7,263 nucleotides of DNA from Spirochaetaceae bacterium (GCA_031280705.1 JAITGJ010000081.1:1-7263); one strand, 5' to 3'. Positions 1-6,991 are shown, numbered from the stretch's first letter. Numbers and translations: made by a program. Notes: a model not told the origin generated them from the letters alone.

Positions 1-204
1 CTGGTTGCCGCAGTAAAAAACAGCACCGATATTCTTTCGGCTATCAATGACAATATTAAGCTGGCCACTAAATGCCTGGTCTCTGCCACTATCGCTGCCG
101 CGATGGTACAGAGCGCCAAGACCGACTATGATCGCAATGCAGCCATCAAGGAAGCCAGCACGATACTGAACGAAATCAGTCAAAACATGAGCAGGGGAAA
201 ATGA
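1..204 (+). CDS. C-terminal end of an unidentified helical protein (5' truncated by window)
   Basis: An open frame enters from the left edge and runs 67 codons to a TGA at 202-204. The visible peptide starts LVAAVKNSTDILSAIND and ends NEISQNMSRGK. It is rich in Ala, Lys, Asn, Ser and Ile and lacks proline and glycine apart from the last residues, so it is probably alpha-helical. A stretch near residues 21-36 (LATKCLVSATIAAAM) is mildly hydrophobic but too polar to call a membrane segment. I recognise no family. It is treated as real because an intrinsic terminator follows 30 bp after the stop. GC is about 49% by direct count (99 of 204), clearly below the following genes, which could reflect a different origin or just a lysine- and asparagine-rich protein. 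Function cannot be assigned from the fragment. Confidence 0.6.
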   Translation: MVAAVKNSTDILSAINDNIKLATKCLVSATIAAAMVQSAKTDYDRNAAIKEASTILNEISQNMSRGK

Positions 205-234
205 ACCTGCCAATCGCTGCCCCGGCTGGGACAC

Positions 235-263
235 AAAAAAAGGAGGGCGCACCCTCCTTTTTT
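235..263 (+). terminator. Intrinsic terminator after the left-edge gene
   Basis: A six-pair GC stem (GGAGGG 242-247 with CCCTCC 252-257) closes a CGCA tetraloop. It is flanked by seven As (235-241) and six Ts (258-263) that extend the stem and supply the U-tract. The A/T flanks make it potentially active in both directions, but only the plus-strand gene ending at 204 needs it here. Confidence 0.88.
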
Positions 264-446
264 CCGCCATGCTGGGCAGCCCACTCTTGACCAGGCTCCG
301 CTGGGCGGGAAAGAACCACGGGGGCGGGCGTTGCGAGAGCCGGATCGGAGACGCCCCGGCGGCGATGCCGGTACGGAAAAACCAATAGGCGCATCCGCCT
401 GAATGCGCGGCGCATCCGTCTAAAAAACGTTCTTTTATTCAAATCC
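264..446. other. Gene-free stretch upstream of malQ with small repeats
   Basis: No convincing gene lies here. The minus-strand open frame across this stretch is Arg-rich, runs through the terminator and overlaps the malQ start, so it looks like a chance frame. Visible structure is limited to a 10-bp direct repeat GGCGCATCCG at 388-397 and 409-418 (21-bp period), an inverted pair GCGCAT/ATGCGC at 389-394 and 403-408, and weak GC-rich stems, for example 326-331 with 351-356. The repeats sit 55-85 bp upstream of the likely -10 box, where an activator could bind, but nothing identifies a regulator. Confidence 0.4.
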
Positions 447-475
447 ATGCATAAATCCCGTTTTCGGATTATACT
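447..475 (+). promoter_or_regulatory. Putative sigma-70-type promoter for malQ
   Basis: TATACT at 470-475 matches the -10 consensus at five of six positions and lies in a locally AT-rich patch (421-490) just before malQ. The hexamer 17 bp upstream (ATGCAT, 447-452) is a poor -35 match. If used, transcription would start near 482 and leave a leader of about 20 nt containing the ribosome binding site. The call rests mainly on the -10 box and position. Confidence 0.4.
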
Positions 476-504
476 ATGGATAGCAATTATTCCGGGGAGG
501 AAAC

Positions 505-2505
505 ATGGCAAAGACAGAAAATCGTTTGATCGGCGCGGTTACGCCGCTTGGGGCGCTGCGCGGCGCGGGAAGCATGGGGGTGGGGGAATTTCCCGATCTG
601 GTGGAATTTGCCGATCTCTGCGTAAAAATGGGCGTGGGACTCATTCAATTGCTCCCGGTAAATGACACGGGCAGCCAGAGTTCGCCCTATTTCGCGCTTA
701 CGGCTTTTGCCCTGCACCCCCTGTATCTGCGCGTGGCGGACCTTCCCGAAGCGGGACCGTTCGCAGACAAAATACGCGCGCTTACGGAACGCTTCGGCGG
801 CGAAGAACGGTTTCCGTTCGCGGCGCTGCTGCGGGCAAAGATGGAATTGCTGCGGGAAATCTACACGGCAAACCGCGCGGCAATTATGAAACAGGCCGGA
901 AAGGGCGGCGCGCTGACTGCGTGGATCGGCGGTAATCCCTGGGTAAAAGAATACGCCGTATTCCGGCATCTCAAGGAAACGCAGGGCGAAAAAAGCTGGC
1001 AAGAGTGGGAAACCGCCCGCGATCCCGGCGCGAAAGGAATTGCGGAACGGTGGAACGATGAAAATCTCCGGGAGGATCACCTGTTCTGGGTCTGGATACA
1101 GGCCGCGGCGGATGCCCAGTTCAGCGCAGCGGCGCAGGAAACGGCAAAACGCGGCATTATTCTTGAAGGCGATCTGCCTATTTTGATCAACGAGGATTCC
1201 GCCGATGTGTGGGCCCACCGGGAGTATTTCAATCTTGATGAATCCGCCGGAGCGCCGCCCGACATGTACAGCCCGGACGGACAGCGCTGGGGCTTTCCCA
1301 CCTACCGCTGGGACGCGCTCGAAAAAAATAATTTCGACTGGTGGTGCAAGCGGCTTGAAAACGCGCAGAAATACTATCAGGCATACCGTATCGATCATGT
1401 GCTCGGATTTTTCCGCATCTGGACTTCCGCGCAGAAAGACAACACATCTGTGCTGGGCTGGTTTAATCCGCAGTCCCCCATCCGGGAAAAGGAGCTTGCC
1501 GCGCTCGGCTTTGATGAAGACCGCATCCGCTGGATGACGCTTCCCCATGTGCCGACCGGGGAAGTGTGGGACGCGCTTCACGCCGTGCCCGGCGCGGACG
1601 GCGAGGCGAAGCGCATTTTTGCCGAAGTGCTGGAACGCATCGGCAGCGAGGAGCTTTGGCTTTTCCGTAATACTGTTTCCGGCGAAAAAGATATTGACGC
1701 GCTGGGACTGCACCCGGCCGCGCGGGAATTTCTGTACCGCGCCTGGCATGATCGCCTTTTTGTGGAGTACGAAAAGGGAAACCGCGCGCCTGCGTGGAAA
1801 TACCGGGAGAGCCGCGCCTGGCAAAGCCTTTCGGAAGGGGAACAGACGGCGCTTGCGGGATTAATCGAAAAGCACGAAGCCGCTTCGGAAAAGATGTGGG
1901 AAAAGCAGGGAACAAAACTTCTGTCCATGCTGAAAGCATCCGCCGCCATGCTTCCCTGCGCGGAGGACCTGGGCGCGGTACCCGCATGCGTACCAAAAAT
2001 ACTCGCCAAACTTTCCATCCTGGGGCTCCGCGTGGTGCGCTGGCACCGCGACTGGAACGCCGAAGGGGAGCCGTACTATCCTTTCAGCGATTACCCCGAG
2101 CTCAGCGTCTGCACGCCTGCGGTACATGACAGTTCTACGCTGCGTGAATGGTGGGAGCGGGAGGCGGATCAGGATGCGTTCTGTAAATTTATCGGCGTAC
2201 CGTCACTGCCCCGCGTGTACAATCCCGGCGCGGCGAAGATCATCCTGGCAAAATGCGCCTCCGCGGCGTCGCGCTTCCGGGTATTCCAGATTCAGGACCT
2301 GATGCATCTTTCGCCGCACTGGTACGCGAACGATCCCGCTTCGGAACGCATCAATGTGCCCGGCACACTGAATGAATTTAACTGGACATGGCGGCTTCCC
2401 GCGCCTATCGCGGAAATTGCCGCGGACAGGGATCTGATCAAAGCGGTGAAAGAGCTTGCGGCAGTAAAACCCGCGGAGAAAAAAAAGACCGCCGCGAAAA
2501 AATAG
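505..2505 (+). CDS. malQ: 4-alpha-glucanotransferase, GH77, DPE2-type without starch-binding domains
   Basis: The product (666 aa) is a cytoplasmic amylomaltase that transfers glucosyl or maltodextrin units between alpha-1,4-glucans in maltose, maltodextrin and glycogen metabolism. Conserved GH77 blocks appear in order: LIQLLPVNDTGSQSSPY (47-62), EGDLPILINEDSADVW (221-236), YRIDH with the nucleophile D297, AEDLG with the acid/base E487, VHDSSTLREWW with D542, and RINVPGT (615-621). In Thermus aquaticus amylomaltase the same residues are D293, E340 and D395. The last spacing is identical (55), but D297 to E487 is 190 residues instead of 47. That insertion of about 143 residues, and the SVCTPAVHDSSTLR wording, resemble plant DPE2. 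The N-terminal CBM20 modules of DPE2 are absent. The start is supported by GGGGAGG at 494-500, 4 nt before ATG. The tail is Lys/Ala-rich (655-666). It appears monocistronic. The preference for maltose plus polysaccharide is inferred from the DPE2 resemblance. Confidence 0.95.
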   Translation: MAKTENRLIGAVTPLGALRGAGSMGVGEFPDLVEFADLCVKMGVGLIQLLPVNDTGSQSSPYFALTAFALHPLYLRVADLPEAGPFADKIRALTERFGGEERFPFAALLRAKMELLREIYTANRAAIMKQAGKGGALTAWIGGNPWVKEYAVFRHLKETQGEKSWQEWETARDPGAKGIAERWNDENLREDHLFWVWIQAAADAQFSAAAQETAKRGIILEGDLPILINEDSADVWAHREYFNLDESAGAPPDMYSPDGQRWGFPTYRWDALEKNNFDWWCKRLENAQKYYQAYRIDHVLGFFRIWTSAQKDNTSVLGWFNPQSPIREKELAALGFDEDRIRWMTLPHVPTGEVWDALHAVPGADGEAKRIFAEVLERIGSEELWLFRNTVSGEKDIDALGLHPAAREFLYRAWHDRLFVEYEKGNRAPAWKYRESRAWQSLSEGEQTALAGLIEKHEAASEKMWEKQGTKLLSMLKASAAMLPCAEDLGAVPACVPKILAKLSILGLRVVRWHRDWNAEGEPYYPFSDYPELSVCTPAVHDSSTLREWWEREADQDAFCKFIGVPSLPRVYNPGAAKIILAKCASAASRFRVFQIQDLMHLSPHWYANDPASERINVPGTLNEFNWTWRLPAPIAEIAADRDLIKAVKELAAVKPAEKKKTAAKK

Positions 2506-2507
2506 CG

Positions 2508-2551
2508 GGCCTGTTTGATAACCCGGCCGGTTATTAAACAAGGCCAGTTTT
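2508..2551 (+). terminator. Probable malQ terminator
   Basis: Three bases after the malQ TAG an imperfect hairpin begins. GGCCT (2508-2512) pairs with AGGCC (2541-2545), and GTTTGATAACC (2513-2523) pairs with GGTTATTAAAC (2529-2539), with one bulged A and one G-T wobble around a five-base loop. A short T-run (2548-2551) follows. The stem is long, but the U-tract is only four bases, so efficiency is uncertain. Confidence 0.65.
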
Positions 2552-2600
2552 CCCGCCGCGAAAAGCCGCCCGGACGGAGTGCGGGGCTTTTCGCGGCGGG
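2552..2600. repeat. 16-bp perfect inverted repeat in the convergent gap
   Basis: CCCGCCGCGAAAAGCC (2552-2567) is exactly matched by GGCTTTTCGCGGCGGG (2585-2600) around a 17-nt loop. Neither side is followed by a T-run on its own strand, so it does not look like a standard intrinsic terminator. It could be a REP-like extragenic palindrome or a transcript-stabilising or blocking structure between converging genes. Copy number in the genome is not visible from this window. Confidence 0.7.
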
Positions 2601-2627
2601 AGATTCCTCCGCTCATTTATACAATAG

Positions 2628-2659
2628 AGTTGTTTAGAAACCTCAGTTTCTAAACAACT
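2628..2659. repeat. 14-bp AT-rich perfect inverted repeat
   Basis: AGTTGTTTAGAAAC (2628-2641) and GTTTCTAAACAACT (2646-2659) are exact reverse complements around a CTCA loop. The palindrome lies 12 bp past the stop of the minus-strand zinc ribbon gene, so it could end that transcript, but there is no clear U-tract. Its different base composition from the neighbouring GC-rich palindrome suggests a separate element type, possibly a dispersed repeat. Confidence 0.7.
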
Positions 2660-2671
2660 TCCGTTAAAAAA

Positions 2672-2980
2672 TTATACAAAACGAAAAAACAGCAGCGCGA
2701 ATACACCGGCAAGGGCAGCGGCGCTTACCAGATATACCCAGAGGGGAAGGGGCGGCGGACGCTCTGCGCCGTTACGGTGCGGATATTTCGCGCCGCCGGT
2801 AACGGCATGGCCGCAGATGGGGCATCCCTTCGCAAATCTGGATTCTTCCCCGGTAAAACCGCAGGAAGGACAGCGGACCGATTCAAAAAACCGCCCGCAG
2901 CCGGGGCAGCGTTTCGCCTTGAGGGGGACTTCCGCGCCGCAGTTTTCGCAAAAATAGCGGCGCCGTCCCCGGCTGTTCAT
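2672..2980 (-). CDS. Small double zinc-ribbon protein with C-terminal membrane anchor
   Basis: The product (102 aa) has four CxxC knuckles: C11/C14 (CENC), C25/C28 (CPGC), C37/C40 (CPSC) and C53/C56 (CPIC). Each is followed by glycine, as in two successive zinc-ribbon or rubredoxin-like folds. A Pro-rich linker (75-79) leads to one hydrophobic segment (about 80-99, WVYLVSAAALAGVFALLFF) ending with a short RFV tail. The topology is probably cytoplasmic zinc domain plus tail anchor. The start ATG (2980-2978) overlaps the TGA stop of the upstream fmdB-like gene by the ATGA arrangement, which points to translational coupling and related function. I recognise the fold class but no named family. 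The role is unknown: such proteins can bind nucleic acids or protein partners, and neither is shown here. Confidence 0.8.
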   Translation of the reverse strand: MNSRGRRRYFCENCGAEVPLKAKRCPGCGRFFESVRCPSCGFTGEESRFAKGCPICGHAVTGGAKYPHRNGAERPPPLPLWVYLVSAAALAGVFALLFFRFV

Positions 2981-3315
2981 GACGGCGTGTTCGCCCCGGC
3001 GGCGGGAGCGGGCGTGGAAGAGGACGCCGGAGCAGCCGGCGCGGCAGCAGCGTCAGGTTTGTTTTTCTCGCCGCCGTCTTTTTCCCGTTCCCCGTCTTTT
3101 TCACGTTTGGAGCCGATGGAAGCGGCCTGGCCGCCGTAGGGTTTATCCGTTATGTAAAACCCGTTACCCTTAAAAATGACCCCGGTTCCGCCATTGATAC
3201 GGCGGCGTATATCCCTGCCGCATTCGGGACAAATGCTGAGGGGATCATCCTTCATGCTTTGAAATGCCTCAAAGACATGTCCGCAGCTTTTACACTCGTA
3301 CTCATAAGTCGGCAT
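2977..3315 (-). CDS. FmdB-family (CxxC-CxxC) zinc ribbon protein
   Basis: The product (112 aa) begins MPTYEYECKSCGHVFE, the hallmark N-terminus of the FmdB putative regulatory zinc-ribbon family. Ligands are C8, C11, C29 and C32 (CPEC), followed by the conserved GTGVIFKGNGFYITD (43-57). After about residue 62 it becomes low complexity, first Lys/Glu/Asp-rich (REKDGEREKDGGEKNK), then Ala/Pro/Ser-rich to the end, as in many family members with variable tails. The family is widespread, but its biochemical role is not established; an early link to formamidase regulation gave the name. The frame stays open 61 codons further upstream to an ATG at 3498, but the conserved start and GAGGAT at 3320-3325 favour 3315. 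It overlaps the next zinc ribbon gene by ATGA, so the two are probably made together. Confidence 0.88.
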   Translation of the reverse strand: MPTYEYECKSCGHVFEAFQSMKDDPLSICPECGRDIRRRINGGTGVIFKGNGFYITDKPYGGQAASIGSKREKDGEREKDGGEKNKPDAAAAPAAPASSSTPAPAAGANTPS

Positions 3316-3497
3316 GGTTATCCTCGCACACAGTAAAAAATATTTTTGCGTAATTGGACCTGTTTGGAACCGCGCCGCCGCGCCGGCGAAGGCAGCCCTG
3401 CCGGAAAGTTTCCGAACGGGATCATGGACGTTATCAGCGTAAGCATTAACCAACATCCGTCTGAAAACAGAACAACGCATATTGCCAAACACGGCCA
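3316..3497 (-). other. Gap between lipoprotein and FmdB-like genes, open in the FmdB frame
   Basis: This 182-bp stretch has no separate gene I can support. The FmdB frame is open across it (61 codons), and its first ATG overlaps the lipoprotein stop as TAATG, which could be fortuitous. The part nearest fmdB (about 3327-3355) is AT-rich and could hold a promoter, but I see no clear -35/-10 pair. No strong terminator hairpin is apparent, so the downstream pair may be read from the ileS side. Confidence 0.35.
3320..3325 (-). promoter_or_regulatory. Ribosome binding site that sets the FmdB-like start
   Basis: On the minus strand GAGGAT lies 4 nt (AACC) before the ATG at 3315-3313. It supports starting the protein at MPTYEYEC rather than at the in-frame ATG at 3498-3496. 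Confidence 0.65.
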
Positions 3498-4481
3498 TTA
3501 TAGGGAAAACAGCCGGAAGAGTAAAGCGATGGTTTCCGCGTCGAGAGGCGGTATGCGCAGAACCAGGGCGTTTCCATCCAGTTCCGGCGGACTGGATATG
3601 ACGGCAAGGGCAAACGCAATGATCCGGTCCCCGCTCCGGGGGAGTCCGGCGGCGTAACTCCGCGCGGTGTTCAGTATGAAGGTAAGCGCCCGCGCCTGGG
3701 CGGGGGCGGGCGTTTCCAGGCGAATAACCGCATGGTAACGGGCGCTTTCGCCTTCGCTGTTACCGGCGGCGTCCTCCACAGGGTAGAGGGCAAATACGAG
3801 GGTCTCCGCCGGGACATGTACGGGAATACCAAGGGCCCGCATCAGGCCGTCAAAATACGCCGCCGGATCCCGTATCCACCCGGCGACTGCCGCCCCCGGT
3901 ACAAGGTCCTCAAGGGCCGGCGGACGTTCCGGCGCGGCGGCGCGAAAGAGGGGATCGGCATCGGAAACAAGCGCGGTGCGGGCCGTGAGGTACAGGCCAA
4001 GGCCCGCCCCGGAACGCCAATATGTTCCGCCCGCCCGTGATTTTTCCTGCCGCCAGGCGGCGCTCAGGCCAAGGCCGATCCCCGCCCGGGACGCGGGATA
4101 GCTCCCCCGCGCGGCCAGGTGAAACCGGCGGGAGATGGACGCCGCGCCGCTGTCATCACCGGGTTTGCCGGGCGCGTCATCGTACAGGGCCACTGACGCG
4201 CGGCGCGTCCGGTCAAGCAGTTCCGCCGTGTCCGCGCCGAAAAGCCCGGAAAATCCGGCATGATCCAGAATGGGCCGTGCCAGAGGCACATCCGCCACAA
4301 AATAAATCCGCCCGCCGCCGTCCAGAAGATCAAAATCCCCGCCGGTTTCCGTAAGGCGCGGAGCGGTTGCGCAGGCAGCGAAAAAAAGCGCGGCGCAAAT
4401 AACGCCCGCCGCTTTGTACCGCGCGGGCCGGGCCGCCCGCCGCCGCCCCGCGCGGACTTTTCCCGGAAACGGATGCTTCAT
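3498..4481 (-). CDS. Putative lipoprotein of unknown function downstream of ileS
   Basis: The product is 327 aa if started at the ATG at 4481. A long Arg-rich n-region (residues 1-23) is followed by a hydrophobic core (about 24-36, AAGVICAALFFAA) and C37 in FAAC, an acceptable relaxed spirochaetal lipobox, so the mature protein would be an acylated envelope lipoprotein with Cys at its start. No enzyme motif is recognised. The body is rich in Ala, Gly, Arg and Pro and contains possible beta-strand segments (GRIYFVADVPLARP, GGTYWRSGAGLGLYLTAR). An in-frame GTG at 4505 would add eight residues, but ATG 4481 overlaps the TGA ending the full ileS frame as ATGA, so 4481 is preferred. Coding strength is good over a very GC-rich stretch. 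In T. pallidum I recall ileS lying next to a lipoprotein gene (TP0452/TP0453). Whether this protein is homologous cannot be judged here. Confidence 0.75.
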   Translation of the reverse strand: MKHPFPGKVRAGRRRAARPARYKAAGVICAALFFAACATAPRLTETGGDFDLLDGGGRIYFVADVPLARPILDHAGFSGLFGADTAELLDRTRRASVALYDDAPGKPGDDSGAASISRRFHLAARGSYPASRAGIGLGLSAAWRQEKSRAGGTYWRSGAGLGLYLTARTALVSDADPLFRAAAPERPPALEDLVPGAAVAGWIRDPAAYFDGLMRALGIPVHVPAETLVFALYPVEDAAGNSEGESARYHAVIRLETPAPAQARALTFILNTARSYAAGLPRSGDRIIAFALAVISSPPELDGNALVLRIPPLDAETIALLFRLFSL

Positions 4482-4663
4482 CGTTTTTCGATACTCACCA
4501 GCCACGACTCACCGCCCGCCTCAATGTGTTTCCCCGCGTTTTTTTCCCAGATCACTTCGGCGGCCAGCGTTTCCGAAGCGACATACGCCGAAAAACTGTC
4601 AAAGGCGCGGCGGAGGCGTTCGGAACCGTACAGGGAAAGGCGGATGCGATCCGTAACGGCAAG

Positions 4664-4666
4664 TCA
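4664..4666 (-). other. In-frame TGA inside ileS at a normally glycine codon
   Basis: The codons around it read KEQ, TGA, LAVTDRIRLS on the minus strand. A single GGA-to-TGA change would explain it. The next base is C, a context known to favour UGA read-through in E. coli, but no recoding element is recognised. TGA also ends the left-edge gene and the FmdB-like gene in this window, so the code is standard here. Confidence 0.8.
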
Positions 4667-5389
4667 CTGTTCCTTGCGGAAGTTCTGGACGCCGCGCACC
4701 AAATCGCGTATATCGCCCTCGCGGGCAAGTTCTGCGGTTACTTCGGTATCAAGGCCGACGGTAAGGGAGCCGTCGTTCTGGATTTTGAGATTGGCTTTTT
4801 CGGTGCGGCGTATATCAAGTTTGTCCTCCGTGATGTCCACCTGCCGCCCGTCTATGTCGAGGGAAAGCGTGGCCCCTTCAAGAATGCCCTGAATTTCACG
4901 CGGGCTCAACGCGCCGATGCGTTCCGCGGCGGTTTTCATGTCTTTACCGAGTTCCCTGCCGAGAACACGAAAATTGGCGCGGGCTTCGTACTCCACCAGA
5001 TCACTTTCGTTGTCCCGGAAAACGACATTTTTTACGTTAAGTTCTTCCCGGATAATTTCCGCCATTTCGAGAAGCACTTTTTTTTCTTCGGGATTTGCCG
5101 TTACCAGTTCTACTGCGCGCAGGGGCTGGCGCACCTTGATATTGTACGCCGAACGGAGGGCGCGCCCCACGGAGACGGCCCGCTGTACCGCCGCCATTTT
5201 GAATTCCAGCGCGGGGTCCCTGCGTTCATGCCGTACCGGGGGAAAGTCCGCAAGGTGCACCGATTCCGCCTCGTCCGGGCGGCGCAGGTTCTGCCAGATC
5301 GCTTCGGTGGTAAAGGGCATAAACGGCGCGGCAACCATGATCAGGGTTTTAAGCACATCGTTAAGCGTGGCGTAGGCTTCGGCCTTGTC

Positions 5390-5491
5390 CGTGTCCGGCG
5401 CGGCGTCCATGCCGTCTTCCGCCGCGTGGGACGGCGCGGGGCCGCCGCCGGGGAAAAAGCTGTCGTCCGGGGAAAAAGTGCCGGACGCGGC
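5390..5491 (-). other. Low-complexity insert in the IleS anticodon-binding region
   Basis: About 34 residues rich in Ala, Gly, Pro, Asp and Ser separate RRSRRRFWRS from KAEAYATLNDVL, segments separated by only a few residues in typical IleS proteins as I remember them. Within it the 12-mer CCGGGGAAAAAG (plus strand) occurs twice, at 5448-5459 and 5467-5478. The 19-bp period changes reading frame between copies (TFSPDD versus SFFPGG), pointing to slippage or duplication rather than conserved protein sequence. Confidence 0.55.
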
Positions 5492-6961
5492 GGAACGCCA
5501 AAAGCGGCGGCGGGAGCGGCGGATGTACCAGTTATTGAGAAGCCCGATAAATTCCACGATGGGGTCCACAGCGCGGGAAAGATCGTAGGCGTCAAGGGCG
5601 GCGGTTACTTTTTCCGTGAGGGTTTCCGCCACGGAAAGGATCCACTTGTCCAGGGGATTTACGGGATGCTCCGGCGGAGCGGCCGGTTCAACGCCGTCAA
5701 TAGTGGCGTAGGTAACATAAAAACTGTAGGCGTTCCACAGCGGGATGATGATGCCCTTGAGCACTTCCCGGACGCCTTCATCGCTGAACCTGAGATCGTC
5801 GGCCTTTACCACGGCCGAATGCACCAGAAAAAGCCGCAGCGCGTCCGCCCCGAATGTGTTGACCACATCCATGGGGTCCGTGTAATTGCGGAGGCTTTTC
5901 GACATTTTCTTGCCGTCCGCGGCAAGAACCAGTCCCGATACAATACAGTTCATAAATGCGGGCTTTTTGAACAGCGCCGCCGCGAGAATGGTCAGCGTAT
6001 AAAACCAGCCCCGCGTTTGATCCAGTCCTTCGTTGATAAAATTCGCCGGAAAGTGTCCGTCAAAAAATTCCCGGTTCTCAAACGGGTAGTGATTCTGTCC
6101 ATAGGGCATGGCCCCGGACTCAAACCAGCAGTCCAGCACTTCGCTGACGCGGCGCATAACGCCGGAACAGGAGCCGCCCGCTTCGGTTTTTACGCGGGCG
6201 CAGGGAATGGTTATTTTGTCCACAAAATGCTTGTGGAGGTCTTCGGCGTCTTTGCCGGAAAGCTCCCTGAGTTCCGCGCGGCTGCCCACACAGATCGTTT
6301 TGCCGCAGTCTGGGCATTTCCAGATGGGCAGCGGGTTGCCCCAGAAACGGTTCCGGCTTATCGCCCAGTCCCGCGCCCCTTCAAGCCATTTGCCGAAACG
6401 GCCCGCCTTGATATGTTCGGGTACCCAGTAGATTTTACTGTTCGCTTCCAGCATGTCCGGCTTTATTTTTTCCACATTGACAAACCAGGATCCTATCGCG
6501 CGGTAAATGAGCGGATGGCCGCACCGCCAGCAGTGCGGATAGGAGTGCAGTATCTGCTCGCGCTTGACAAGTTTGCCCTCCGCCCTGAGCCGCTCCATAA
6601 TGGGCCGGTCCGCGTCCTTTACAAACATCCCTTCGTAATCGCTTACCTCCGCGGTAAAACGGCACTCCGCGTCCACGGGAGAGACAACCGGGACGCCCGT
6701 TCCGGCGAGGAGCCGCATGTCGTCTTCGCCAAAGCCCGGCGCGGTGTGCACGATGCCCGTGCCGTCTTCCGTGGAGACATAATCGCCGGTCCAGGTGCGG
6801 AAGGCGTTCTGCGCCGCCGCGCCGCTGAAATACGGGAAAAGCGGCTCGTAGCGGACGCCGGTAAGTTCGGCGCCTTTCCGCCGCCACAGGACGCGGTACC
6901 CGGCGGGATCCCCGTAGTATGCGGAAAGCCGCGCTTCCGCCAATATGTAGTGATCCGGCGC

Positions 6962-6991
6962 TCCGTCTGCGGGAGCCCCGTTTGCGGGGAC
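6962..6991 (-). repeat. 15-bp degenerate tandem duplication within ileS
   Basis: Two adjacent 15-bp units (6977-6991 and 6962-6976 on the minus strand) agree at 11 of 15 positions and encode VPANG then APADG. They form most of a short insert between VLVED and HYILAEARL, which are normally almost contiguous in this family. This is a length-variable loop expansion in the editing domain. Confidence 0.6.

Noticed and set aside
176..511. Minus-strand open frame (111 codons) across the gap before malQ
   Set aside because: It runs through an intrinsic terminator, covers the probable malQ promoter and start, and encodes an Arg-rich composition typical of chance frames in GC-rich DNA.
487..1824. 445-codon minus-strand open frame opposite malQ
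   Set aside because: It is antisense to a gene with all GH77 catalytic motifs, and its own translation is Arg/Pro/Phe-rich without domain features.
3346..3657. Plus-strand open frame (103 codons) over the lipoprotein 3' end and gap
   Set aside because: It is antisense to the supported minus-strand gene, with no ribosome binding site or conserved features recognised.
4664..4666. TGA recoded as glycine (genetic code 25) in this organism
   Set aside because: TGA is used as a normal stop for the left-edge gene (202-204), the FmdB-like gene (ATGA overlap at 2980-2977) and the end of the ileS tail (4478-4480). A genome-wide UGA-to-Gly code does not fit.
4664..4666. Selenocysteine codon in ileS
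   Set aside because: The family has no selenocysteine at this position, glycine is expected, and I recognise no SECIS-like hairpin immediately after the TGA.
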